DNA of 64,000 bases from Combretum micranthum (Eukaryota; Streptophyta; Magnoliopsida; Myrtales; Combretaceae). The stretch covers positions 1 through 64,000 of the forward strand of contig JAMXBD010002729.1 in the NCBI GenBank assembly GCA_024138025.1, given 5' to 3'. This document shows, in pieces, positions 47,301 through 58,063 of the stretch. Every line of letters begins with the position of its first letter. The first letter of the stretch is position 1. The notes below the pieces were generated by a model. The model saw only the letters and a list, made by a program, of their open reading frames with translations, was not told the origin of the DNA and did not search any database. A program made the translations under genes and the position numbers.

Positions 47301-48853
47301 AGTATGCTTTTCTTGGAATTGGCGATACTTTGCCAATCATCATTTCATCTGCATTGACAGATACACAAGAACAACAGTTGATTGATGTGTTGAAAAAGCA
47401 CAAGGAAGCAATCGGATGGACCATTGCTGATATCAAGGGTATTAGCCCTACCATTTGCACTCACAAAATCCTTATGGAAGCTGAGTGTAAACCTACAGTT
47501 CAACCACAAAGGAGACTTAACCCGACACTTAAAGAAGTGGTCAAGAAAGAAGTTTTGAAGCTGCTTGACGCAGGTATTATCTATCCTATCTCTGATAGTA
47601 AATGGGTTAGTCCGGTTCAAGTAGTGCCAAAGAAAGGTGGTATGACTGTAGTGAAGAATGAGCAAAATGAATTGATTCCTACTCGTACTGTGACTGGGTG
47701 GAGAGTTTGTATTGATTACAGGAAGTTGAACGATGCCACTCGAAAGGATCACTTTCCACTTCCCTTCATTGATCAGATGTTGGAGAAACTTGCAGGGCAT
47801 GATTATTACTGTTTTCTTGATGGATATTCTGGATACAATCAGATCTCTATTGCACCCGATGATCAAGAGAAAACAACATTCACTTGTCCTTATGGCACAT
47901 TTGCCTTTAGGAGAATGCCTTTTGGACTTTGCAATGCACCTGCTACATTTCAGAGGTGTATGATGGCTATATTCTCAGATATGCTTGAGAATTTTATCGA
48001 GATCTTCATGGATGATTTTTCAGTCTTTGGAAAGTCATTCGATCTTGTCTTGAGAATTTAGCTCGGTTTACAAAGATGCAAAGATACCAATCTGATCCTG
48101 AATTGGGAAAAATGCCACTTCATGGTTAGAGAAGGGATAGTGTTGGGTCACAAAATTTCTGCGAGAGGAATTGAAGTGGATAAAGCCAAAGTGGAGATTA
48201 TTGAGAAGTTACCACCACCCACGACTGTTAAAGGAGTCAGAAGTTTTCTTGGACATGCTGGCTTCTACAGACGATTCATCAAGGACTTCTCCAAAATTTC
48301 GAGACCTCTTTGCAACCTTCTGGAAAAAGATGCGGTGTTCAATTTTGAGAAATGTCTGCAGGCATTCAATTTATTAAAGGAAAAGCTCATTTCCACACCA
48401 GTGATCATTGCGCCAGACTGGGAGCTTCCTTTCGAACTCATGTGTGATGCCAGCGACTTTGCAGTTGGAGCGGTACTTGGTCAGAGACGAGGTAAGATCT
48501 TTCATGTTATATACTATGCAAGTAGAACACTAAATGAGGCCCAGAGAAATTATGCCACTACTGAGAAAGAGCTTTTAGCTGTTATCTTTGCATGTGATAA
48601 ATTTAGGCCTTATCTGATAGGTTCTAAAGTTGTAGTATACACTGACCATGCAGCTCTCAAGTATTTGTTTGCTAAAGCTGATGCAAAACCTAGGTTGATT
48701 AGATGGGTTTTACTACTGCAAGAATTTGATCTTGAAATTAAAGATAAAAAGGGAACTGAAAATGTTATTGCTGACCATTTGTCTAGACTTGAATCTGATA
48801 GTCTAGACATTCCATCAATGAGAAGTTCCCTGATGAACAATTGCATGCAGTAG
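47273..48853 (+). pseudogene. Athila reverse transcriptase and RNase H
   Basis: RT copies the RNA; RNase H removes the template. RT blocks are in order: GWTIADIKGISPTICTHKI, SPVQVVPKKGG, WRVCIDYRKLNDAT, FLDGYSGYNQI, FRRMPFGLCNAPATFQRCM and the catalytic FMDDF (Asp-Asp at 48011-48016). A pair of compensating frameshifts (about 48040 and 48080) introduces a stop at 48059-48061, after which the same frame resumes with [36 protein letters not shown] and RNase H residues in [31 protein letters not shown] and ADHLSR. Catalytic residues are kept, but the break blocks a full product. Confidence 0.93.
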
Positions 48854-50152
48854 AGATTCTGATTTGCCATGGTATGCTGATATTGTGAATTATTTGGTTA
48901 GTAAGATTATTCCATATGGTTTATCATATCCTCAAAAGAAAAAGTTTTTGCATGATGTAAAATACTATTTTTGGGATGAACCATATCTGTTTAAAAAATG
49001 TGCTGACCAAATAATTAGAAGATGTGTGCCTGAATCTGATCAGCTTAGCATTTTAGAACACTGTCATTCAAGGGAAGCAGGAGGACACTTTGGTGTTCAA
49101 AGGACTGCAGCAAAAGTATTGTCATCTGGATTTTATTGGCCTAACTTGTTTCGTGACTGCAGGAATTTCATTATGTCATGTGCTCAATGTCAAAGGACAG
49201 GTAACATTTCTAAACGACATGAATTACCACAAAACAATATTCTGGTAATTGAGCTTTTCGATGTTTGGGGGATTGACTTTATGGGTCCTTTTCCCTCATC
49301 TTTTTCAAATAAATACATACTTGTGGCAGTTGATTATGTTTCAAAATGGGTGGAAGCTGTTGCTTTACAAACAAATGATGCCCGAGTAGTTTTGAAATTT
49401 TTGAAAAAGAATATTTTTACCAGATTTGGTGTGCCCAGAGCTATAATTAGTGATGGGGGGTCTCATTTTTGTAACAGGCAATTTGAAAAACTTTTGGCAA
49501 AATACGGTGTTACACATAAAGTGACTACCCCCTATCATCCACAAACAAGTGGGCAAGTTGAAGTTTCTAATAGGGAGATAAAAAGAATTTTGGAAAAAAC
49601 AGTTAATGCATCAAGAAAAGATTGGTCTTCAAAATTAGATGATGCATTATGGGCTTACAGGACTGCTTTTAAAACCCCTATTGGAATGTCCCCATACATG
49701 CTTGTTTTTGGTAAATCATGTCATCTTCCTGTAGAACTTGAGCACAAGGCATTTTGGGCTATAAAATTCCTTAACTTTGATGAAAAAGCTGCAGGTAAAA
49801 AGAGATTGCTCCAATTGAATCAACTGGAAGAATGGAGAAATGAGGCATTTGAAAGCGCTCGTATCTATAAGGAACGAGCAAAGAAATGGCATGATAGGAA
49901 CATCATCAAACGAGAATTTTTCCTGGACAAAAAGTTTTACTTTACAATTCTCGTTTGAAGTTGTTTCCTGGAAAATTACGGTCAAGATGGTCGGGACCGT
50001 TTGAGATAGCAAAAGTTTTTCCATATGGAGCGGTTGAATTAAAAACTGAGGATGATCGAACTTTTAAAGTGAATGGGCAACTGCTCAAGCATTATTTTGA
50101 GGGGGAAAATCTTGACAGTACTACTACTGTCATCAATCTTAAAGAACCATGA
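48854..50152 (+). pseudogene. Athila integrase
   Basis: Integrase joins the element DNA to the chromosome. The frame runs from about 48864 to 49958. The HHCC zinc domain is seen in [12 protein letters not shown] and CAQCQR. The core has Asp in WGIDFMGP, Asp in IISDGGSHF and Glu in [14 protein letters not shown], then [17 protein letters not shown]. Near 49930 a frameshift moves the C-terminus to another frame, where LFPGKLRSRWSGPFEIAKVF and PYGAVEL give the GPY/F domain, ending at 50152 (LKEP stop). It begins after a short frame change at about 48850. No chromodomain is present, as expected for Athila. Confidence 0.93.
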
Positions 50153-51541
50153 TCAGGTCAGGAAAGTCGGGCTAAGCGACTTTAAACTAAGCGCTTCTTG
50201 GGAGGCAACCCATGTCTAATTTTAGAGTAATTTTTATTTGTTTGTTTTTACTAACTTAGCTATTAGTGTGGCAGGATATTATATTTAAAAAAAAAATTTC
50301 AAAAGGTTGAAGGCCGGCTCAGAGCTGCCAGCCTTGAGCAAGCTCTGAGAAAACAAGGAAGGCCGGCTCAAAGCCGCCGGCTTAGCCGGCGTAAAAGTCA
50401 GTACAGGAGTAGGTGAGCACCGCAATTTAGGCCGGCTTGGGAAAGGTCTAGGCCGCCGGCTTATATGCCGGCGTTTGAGTACAAGATTTACGCTGGCAAG
50501 GGAAGGTGAAGGCCGCCGGCTTAAGGCCGGCGTTTATTGCAGATTTCTTGATTTCTGAAAATTCCCGATGAAGGCCGGCATCTGGGATTCAAAGCCGCCA
50601 GCTTTTGCCGGCGTATCCTTTAGGCCGGCAGCGTAAATCGATAAGCGGCCAGCTTTGAGCTCTCGGTATGTAATTTTTTCACTTACACTGGCTTAAAGCC
50701 GCCGGCTTACATTGCAGAAATGCCGGCGTACATTGTGCAGAAGCTTAAAAACAGGTACGAATCTCTCTTTCTCTGTCATTCACTCATTCTCATTTTCTCT
50801 CAATCACTCTCAATCAACAAGTTCAATCTCTTGGTCATCTCGCGGTGTTTAATCCCTATATCAAGTAAGTCATCATCCTTTACACTTGTTGTTTTATTTC
50901 AAATCCGTCTTATGCATTGTTAAGATTAATTTGTCAAAATGGGTTTGAAATTTTTATCATTGATATAGCTTTCGGTTGATAATGAAAATGATTGCTGGGA
51001 TGATATTGCTAATGTTTTGAAAGTGGATTTCGGTTATTCCAATTTGTGCTATGTCGATCCATGAAATGTGTTAGATTGTAAAGTTAGGGTTCTTGAGTTG
51101 TGTAGAGGATTTCAATTTCGAATTTGGGGTCTTGTGGAGATGATGTTATAGCTGCTGGATTTGTAATTCTATATACTACTTATTAGCTCCAATTCTTGCA
51201 TTGTGCTCAAATTTGCTCAGAATTGAAAGAGGAATTGGATTTGTGTTCAAATGTTACAACAATTTCAGTATAAAATTGATTTTGGGACAAAAAAGGAAAA
51301 ATTTTTGAAAATCAATTTTATTTGAAAATTTTGAAAATTCCAACGTTCAATTCTGAGCTGGCAAGCCTAAGCTGCCAGCTTTGAAAGTAATATGCAAGTG
51401 TATATGATCCATGCAATTCATTAGTTGATTGGTTTCAATTAGTAATATGTATTGATATCCACAATGTCTAAAAACATGTTTTAGGCATATATTAGAATTT
51501 TGCATTCCTTTATACTAATTGAATTCAATTTATTTGCAGGA
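50153..51541 (+). other. Spacer between pol and downstream ORF, with GCCGGC array and acceptor site
   Basis: No coding domain. The first half (50310-50730) is dense in GCCGGC palindromes; the second half is AT-rich and ends in a pyrimidine/A-rich run with TTTATTTGCAG, an acceptor-like site directly before the ATG of the next ORF. Confidence 0.75.
50310..50730. repeat. GCCGGC palindrome array in the pol-ORF3 spacer
   Basis: About 14 GCCGGC hexamers by eye in 420 bp, mostly as AAGGCCGGC, AAGCCGCCGGCTT or GCCGGCGT. The LTR blocks at 43170-43730 and 54405-54960 have the same vocabulary. Spacing is irregular, so this is a dispersed motif cluster rather than a clean tandem repeat. Confidence 0.88.
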
Positions 51542-52770
51542 ATGGCCCCAAAACAAAAAAGACCAAGAACGGGTGATACTTCTACATCGGGTTCAGAGAC
51601 CCGAAATCTGCTGTCCAGTCAGCAGTACGCCAAGGACAGAAAGAGAAGGCTGGTCAAGAACGACTTTATAAACATCCAGTATTTAGACTGGTGCTTGCTG
51701 GATCAGTTTGATATGGTAGACAAAATTCGAGGGATTATTCAAGATCCAGCGTGGCTGAGATTATTTGACCTTCGTGAGCCTGCATACAAGAATCTGACGA
51801 TAGAGTTCTTGTCCACGGTCAAAAATATCCCAGACCGTGAGGAGTCCACCTTCCAGTTCCAGGCCTATGGACAGATACGGGAAGTAAAATTGAAGCAAAT
51901 AGGCCATTTATGGGATTGTATGACAGTACGGAAGAGAACAGGACTTTGCCAAACAGCTGGCCAGAGGACATGACACAGGAGGCTTACTGGGCCCACCTAG
52001 TTGGTCCTGGATCAAATGAGCACTTTGTCCCATCAAAATCACTGGCCACGTCATTCAGTGCTGTTGAGCACAAGCTCCTCCATCACATTATTGCACACAC
52101 CCTGAGCTGCAAGAAGACGAGTCACAGCAAGGTGACTACATTTGATATGTTCTACCTGTTTAGCCTTATTAGAGGTTACAGGATTGATCTCGGGGTGGAG
52201 GTAGCAAATTTTATATACCGGCAGGCTGAGGATACGAGGACCCGAGGTCTGGGTTGTGGAGGCTACATCACACGGATATTGAAGGGGATGAACATTTTCG
52301 AGCCTCCACAGGACGATGAGGTGTATGAGTGCAAGAGGATCACATCTGCACCATTTAAAGGCTGGGGATTGCTGAAAAACCCCAGGCCAGCACAGCCACC
52401 GGTATTGGAGGAGATTGAGTTCCAGGATATTTTTCCTGGAGACGTTCCATTTGAGATGCCATCTACATCTGCTCCACCTCCTCCTACAGACGCTTCATCG
52501 GCATACGGTATGGACCAGCTTAGGCTGGATGTTGAAGAGCTGAAGCGTCAGAGTCAGGAGCTCAAAGATAGTCAAGAAAGGGAGAGAAAGAAGAACAAGA
52601 AATTCAGAAAGACTATCTTTGATGCACTGAAGACGGCCATCTGCTGCATTAGCCCAGAGACGGGGGCTGGCATGACCTATCAGACTTCATCTGAGTCTCA
52701 TCACTCAGATAGGCTCAGTTCAGAGCATACTCAGACGGTCAGCCCAGGAGACACTGTGAGACACACCTGA
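51542..52770 (+). pseudogene. Athila downstream ORF (ORF3, env-position), one frameshift
   Basis: ATG at 51542 (MAPKQKRPRTGDTS) lies two bases after the TTTGCAG acceptor-like site, which favours this start over the upstream in-frame ATG at 51500. The product begins basic (KDRKRRLVKNDF), then has EFLSTVKNIPDREE, SFSAVEHKLLHHIIAHTL, VTTFDMFYLFSLIRGYR and a GLGCGGYITRILKGMNI block like the ATHILA ORF-1 family, a Pro-rich linker and a C-terminal coiled-coil-like stretch (LRLDVEELKRQSQELKDSQE). One missing base near 51910 splits it into two frames; otherwise about 410 codons are open. No clear signal peptide or membrane segment is seen, so the env label is positional only. Confidence 0.82.
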
Positions 52771-54264
52771 GGGCAGCAGCAGACAGAGCCCGGGGCCAGA
52801 GAGCTAGAGACCCTGCTACTCTTATTTGCTTTTATTTGATATATATTATTGGCCTGTATATTTATTGAGTACCCAAGTTCCTGTGGGTGAACTCATTTCT
52901 TATTTTTCTGCTTTTATTCTGCTTTTATTTTGTTTTGTTTTTGTTTTTGTTTTTCTTTGTAGTGATTACAGGAATCGAGCAAAGCAAATCTCTTGCAATG
53001 CCAAATTTTGATGATTATGAATCAACTGACTTCAGGGAAGTATCCAATTCATTTCTTATTTCTTTCCTCTGTTTTATTTGTTGAAAAACAGTGAGGTCAC
53101 TGTTTGATTGAAGTGTGGGGGAAGGAATAGAATTACATGAAGTGCTGAAGTGATGAATATGATCTGTTTGCTGTTGTTTATATTGAAAAATCTTCACCTT
53201 GTATTTTTGGTTTGAAAGCAAATCATGAGGAAATTCTGCCAAAATTTTTCAAAAATCTCTTGAAATTGGAGATAGTACAAAGCAAAGAATGAAAATCAAT
53301 GAAATTGACTTGTGAAAGTATCTTACTCACCTGCTATTGTGATTGGTTTACTAAGTTAAAATTAAGTTGTAAAATCCTTAAGGAACAAGTTTACTTGATT
53401 TTTAACTTTGGAATTGGAAATTTAAGAGCTGGTCGAGTCCTTTTGTTGAAAAATAAACAGGTCTACTTCTTAGAAATTTTAATTTGTATATATTCTTTGA
53501 ATTTTAACACTTGGTGAAAGAGGTAGAAGAAACTTTTAAACTTAGTGATCCTTCATAAAAATAAGTCTTTGATATTGTATTGCATTCAGAAAGAAAGAAA
53601 CAAGCATAGCCACTACTCCTCTGACTTGAAATTTTGAGTTATGAGTATCTGAACTTGAATGTTAAAGTGAGGAAGAGTTCTTAGGGGTATTTTGAAACCT
53701 GGTCACTTAGGTGATGAGCCTGGGATGTGCCGACTCAATGAACTCACTGTAACGAGAAGGGAAGAATGGCAAAAGTTCAATTCATGAGCTTTAAAAAAAA
53801 AAAGATGGAGGCAAAAACCTCCCAAAAAGAAAATAAATGCTTGAGAGAAAAGAAAAAATGAATGCAAAATATGCAAAGGAAGGAGACTTATAATAAAGAA
53901 GGAGAAATTCTAAGGAAAAAGTAGATACCACATGCTTTTATTTTGTGTTACTTAGAATATATATAAGCTAGAAATCCAATGAAGTTTAAATGAGTATTTT
54001 TCCTTAGTGGATTAAGTATTTGCTTTTGAATTGAAAAGTTCTTCTGTTAAAAGTTGAGATTAAAACTTGTTTTGTTTGGATTAACTTCTTAATTTTTATT
54101 ATAGTACTCTAATTGCAAGGAATTAGTATGGTTAGAGCTGTAGATACAAGAAAAACAAGTTAAAGAAATTGAGATTGAATTGAAAAATTGTACTATCTAT
54201 AAAGAGATTTCATATTATTCTTCATTTTGCTTGAGGACAATCAAAAGTTCAAGTGTGGGGGAAT
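52771..54264 (+). other. Athila 3' untranslated region
   Basis: AT-rich noncoding DNA with a pyrimidine-rich run and an AG near 52960 (TTTCTTTGTAG), an A-rich piece near 53795 and a GTGTGGGGGAA motif at 53115 that resembles the PPT at the end. No domain recognised. Confidence 0.75.
54250..54264 (+). other. Polypurine tract of the Athila-type element
   Basis: CAAGTGTGGGGGAAT directly before the 3' LTR TGATAAG. A similar GTGTGGGGGAA at 53115-53125 could be a decoy or a second plus-strand primer site. Confidence 0.88.
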
Positions 54265-56048
54265 TGATAAGATCATATTTTGTACAAATCTTGATAATCA
54301 ATTGAGCTAGAATAGATATTTGTTTTGATTAAATTTTATGTTTCTGGACTAATTTGGATAAAGAAATCAAAACAAGTGAATTTGAATTGAAAAGAGGAAA
54401 AATTGAAGTCAAGGCCGGCAATTCATTATTGAAAGCCGCCGGCTTTCAGACGGCGTAAAATCCAAGGCCGTTGCAGCATAGCCAGCTTTGCCCAGCACAA
54501 GTTAAACAACATTCAAAGCCGCCTCAAAGCTGCCGGCGTAGAAGATGAAGAAGCCAGCGTAAATGAAGGCCGACAGCCCAGAAATATAACATCACCAGCT
54601 TTGAAGGAGTTACACTATAAGCCGGCATGAAAGCCGCCGGCCTTGAGGCAGTGTACATGGAAGAATTAAAGAGACATGAAGACATGAAACGCTTGAATGA
54701 AAATGAAGCAACACATCTGTTGGAATGCCTACGCCGGTATTAAAGCCGCCGGCCTTGGGACGGCGTTCGTTATAAATTAGCCCAACGCTTCATTTCTGAC
54801 TATATACGCCGGCTAGATCTACGTTCTAAGCCGCCGGCGTTAAAGCGGCCTACATTGTAACAGATATTGAAGGCTGCCAGTGCACTGCCTGCGCAAAGGA
54901 CAATTTGAAGATACGCCGCCTGTAAGCCGCCGGCGTAGGATCCATAACGGCCGGCGTACATTGTGAAACAGCAAAGTTCATTGAATGTTTTTAACGAAAT
55001 TTTTCCTATAAATAGGGGGTCTTCCCCTCACATTCAGAATCATCCAAGCATCCAAGTGTCCAATACTACAAGTAGCTTTAGAATATTTAGAATAGGCATT
55101 TCATTAGAGATTTTGAAGAGATATTTGAAGTTATACAAGATTTGCAAGTGAAGCTTTAGTATTTTGAATTGGTGATTTCTAATCTTATTCTTTTTATGCA
55201 ATTCATATACTTGAATATTCTGATCATAATGAAATCATTTGCAATTTCTTATTTGATTGTTGAATCATCATCCATGAGAAGCTAAACCATTTTTGTGGGA
55301 AGTTGATGAAGCTTTAAACATGCTAAGATGATTTTTGAATCCATGTTATAAGATATTTAGAATCATGAAATATTCATATTGAATTCTGATTATTCATCAT
55401 GTTTTGGTGTATAAGAATTCTAATAACTCGGAAGGGAAATTAATGTTCACATGAATTCATAAATTAAGATTAAATTGCAATTGCGGAAGCGGCGTAGTTT
55501 AATCTAGTTTAGAAATTATCCATGAATATTAATGCAATATTCTATGTTGATTTCTCACTAAGGAATTAGGAGATTTTAATATAAAGTATTAGTCAATTGT
55601 AGAATTGGGAGATTTATAATTGTAATTTTGATTCCACTAATGATTTATTTAATGGAAGTTATTGAATTATCTTGTGGTTAAAAAGGTTTTCAAACTTTAA
55701 ATCTTGATAATTTCTTATGAATGTTCATGAATTTAATTATCATTATAACATGAGTTCAAGTTGATTGGTAATAGTTTAAAGTGGATTCTGCTCCTTCCCA
55801 CACTGTTCACCATACCCCTCTCTTTAAAAGCTCATTGCATTTCATATAGATAATTAGTTAGATAAGTTAGTTTAACTTAATCATTTTAAAAAAAATCAAT
55901 TGCCCAGATATTAGTATTAGTTGATAATTGTTTAGTAGTTAGTAAATCCTTGTGGGATCGACACTTTATACATGCTATATTACAATAGAAGACCTAGTGC
56001 ACTTGCTAGAAATATGCTTTAAAATTCAATACTTATCACAGCACATCA
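54265..56048 (+). repeat. 3' LTR of the Athila-type element
   Basis: 1,784 bp, collinear and nearly identical to 43028-44808, ending CACATCA and followed by TSD AGACC. Confidence 0.95.
55007..55014 (+). promoter_or_regulatory. TATA box of the Athila 3' LTR
   Basis: TATAAATA in the same GGGGGTCTTCCCC context as the 5' LTR. From here transcription could run outward into solo LTR B and K. Confidence 0.6.
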
Positions 56049-57298
56049 AGACCCGGGGTACCTTGATGAAGCTAAGGTCCCAATACCTGATTTATTTCGT
56101 TATTTGCTTATTCTTTTAAGTTATTATGTTCCTCTATATTCCATAATTTCATGATTCATATTTATGCATCAAAATAATGTTTTTGTCTCAACAAAAATAA
56201 ATGAGGAAGTGTTTTCTTAAATTAAAGATTCTTTCTAAAGAAATAGATGTAGAAAATAGATATCCTAAAAACACATGACCATGCTTAGAAATGATTTTTC
56301 TCAAATAAACAAAAGGCTTTATACAAACTTATTTTCCATCAAGTATTAGAAATTCTTTTGGAATTATTACAAGAAACAAGAACATCATTTTATGAAATTG
56401 TTATTACTTTTAAAAGTTGTTGGAATCTAAGTATAGAAAATAAAAAAAATAAAAAAAAAACACCCCTTAAGAATTTAAACTAATTAAAATTAGAAAAAGG
56501 AATATTCATCTCAAATAACTCAAGTCCTTTTCAAAAGTAAAATAAATATTCCAACAAAAATCTCAAAGTTTAAAATCTTTTAAAACTTCACTTTTTCATA
56601 AGTTGAGACAACTTCATTTACTTCATCGATTTGTTATGAGTCAATACATATATATATTCGTAGGGAATCTGGTCGCTGCTTTTTCGGAACCCAAAAAACT
56701 TAGTTTTATGAAAATAAGCTTAGAAATGTGTAGATCTTTTTGAGTAGGTGGAAAACGATATATTATACACAAAATTTCGAGTTAAAATGGGCAAGTTATG
56801 GCCATTTTAAATTGGAATTTCCTCTTATACGATTTTACCGCGATTTTAAGAAAAGTTTGGAATCTTCAAGAATAGAAGTTTTATGAAAGACTCATTTTGG
56901 GTATTTTATCTTGTTTAGGTGACGAGGGACCCGAGATCGTCTATCCGAAGGACTATTTCGATTAGATCTACCGATATGGAGTGAGTTATTCCTTTTATTA
57001 CATTTCCTTATTTTGTGCTTGCAAATAGAAGCACTAGAAATTAAGAGAAAGATAAAATGAACAATTGTCATTTGATTTGAGATTATGATTGCTTGAACAT
57101 AAATTAAGAATATCGGAAGTTGGTTTGACAAATAATCTGTGATTCTTGTATTGATATGATGAGAATTGTGTTGATCGCCTTTAACTTGAACTAAACATTT
57201 TTGGTTAAATGTATATTGAAATTAATTCATGCATATCATATACATGAGTCACATTTGTTTCACTACTTTTCTTCGTGTGGGGAAACGAAGAAATGGTA

Positions 57299-57385
57299 GT
57301 GGTGGCTGGTAGGAGCCGGAAAGTCTACATGGTGGCTATTAGGAGCCGAAAAGTCTACAGGGCAAGCAGGAGCCAGTAAATCTGC
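57299..57385 (+). repeat. Three short direct repeats in solo LTR B
   Basis: TAGGAGCCGGAAAGTCTACA, TAGGAGCCGAAAAGTCTACA and CAGGAGCCAGTAAATCTGCA follow one another with spacers of about 8-13 bases. Confidence 0.8.
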
Positions 57386-58050
57386 AGATATTGATGGTCA
57401 TATGAGCCTGTAACCTCCCAACCCTTGTCATGGAGGGCGTTAAATCCATGCTACACTTGATTTCCGGTTAATCATGTGTATCTTGCTTGATCATATGATT
57501 TGTGCATTTTCATATGTTTGATTAAAATACTTGTGTGAATTATGGAAATGTCTCATAGATGGAATTATCTCACTAAGCTAGTCTTGCTTATACCCTTATA
57601 GTTTTCTATTATAGTATGATTACCTATGGTTGGCCCTAAGAAGCCCCGTATGCCAGGTACGAGTGTAAGCTACTAGGAGTTTTTGGATGAATTTTATGTA
57701 TTTTTTGTTTTTAAACATAGACTTCTAGGAAAATCTCTATAGTAGGCTTATGTGGTAGTTATGTTTATTTTGTTATTAGTATAGTTGAACAAAGACTTTA
57801 AGTCGAGGGAATGCCCCTAAGATGATGTACAAATTTGTTATTAAATGAAGATCTTATGTTTATCTATTTAAGTTCATGCTTGCTTTTGCTATCTATTTAA
57901 ACGTAATACCCCTATGAGTCTCCTACTATCTTGGAAGCACGCCTTGTATATGATATCAAAGCTCCTGCGTAACTAAGGTTGTCATTCATTAGCTTTAATA
58001 TTATATGCGGTGGACTGCCACGTTTAGGATACCCTTTAGGGCGTGACAAG

Positions 58051-58063
58051 TGGTATCAGAGCC
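58051..58063 (+). other. Primer binding site of copia K (right part, restored by the TSD)
   Basis: TGGTATCAGAGCC. Because the TSD AGTGG overlaps its first three bases, both sides of LTR B carry the start of the PBS and this copy reads complete. Confidence 0.8.

Larger units (their letters stand above)
43028..56048 (+). mobile_element. Athila-type Ty3/gypsy element, youngest insertion of the nest
   Basis: A 13.0-kb element. LTRs 43028-44808 and 54265-56048 (TGATAAG..CACATCA) are nearly identical by eye, with a few dozen differences over 1.78 kb. Perfect TSDs AGACC lie at 43023-43027 and 56049-56053. PBS TGGCGCCGTTGCCGGGGA is the Athila kind. Order: gag, protease, RT, RNase H, integrase, a GCCGGC-rich spacer, a downstream ORF, a long untranslated region and PPT. 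Despite similar LTRs, gag-pol contains about ten frameshifts, so this copy is defective. Confidence 0.95.
41868..58048 (+). mobile_element. F-type solo LTR B inside the PBS of copia K, split by an Athila element
   Basis: Starts TGTAAATCCCTG at 41868 and ends AGGGCGTGACA at 58048. Perfect TSDs AGTGG lie at 41863-41867 and 58049-58053. Removing the Athila insertion and one TSD copy leaves about 3.16 kb of F-type LTR. The insertion falls in the K PBS, which is why the end of B is followed by an apparently normal TGGTATCAGAGCC. That PBS belongs to K, so B is not a 5' LTR of a gypsy element here. Confidence 0.85.

Noticed and set aside
51542..52770. True envelope glycoprotein
   Set aside because: No signal peptide or membrane helix is visible; similarity is to the ATHILA ORF-1 type, so env is only positional.
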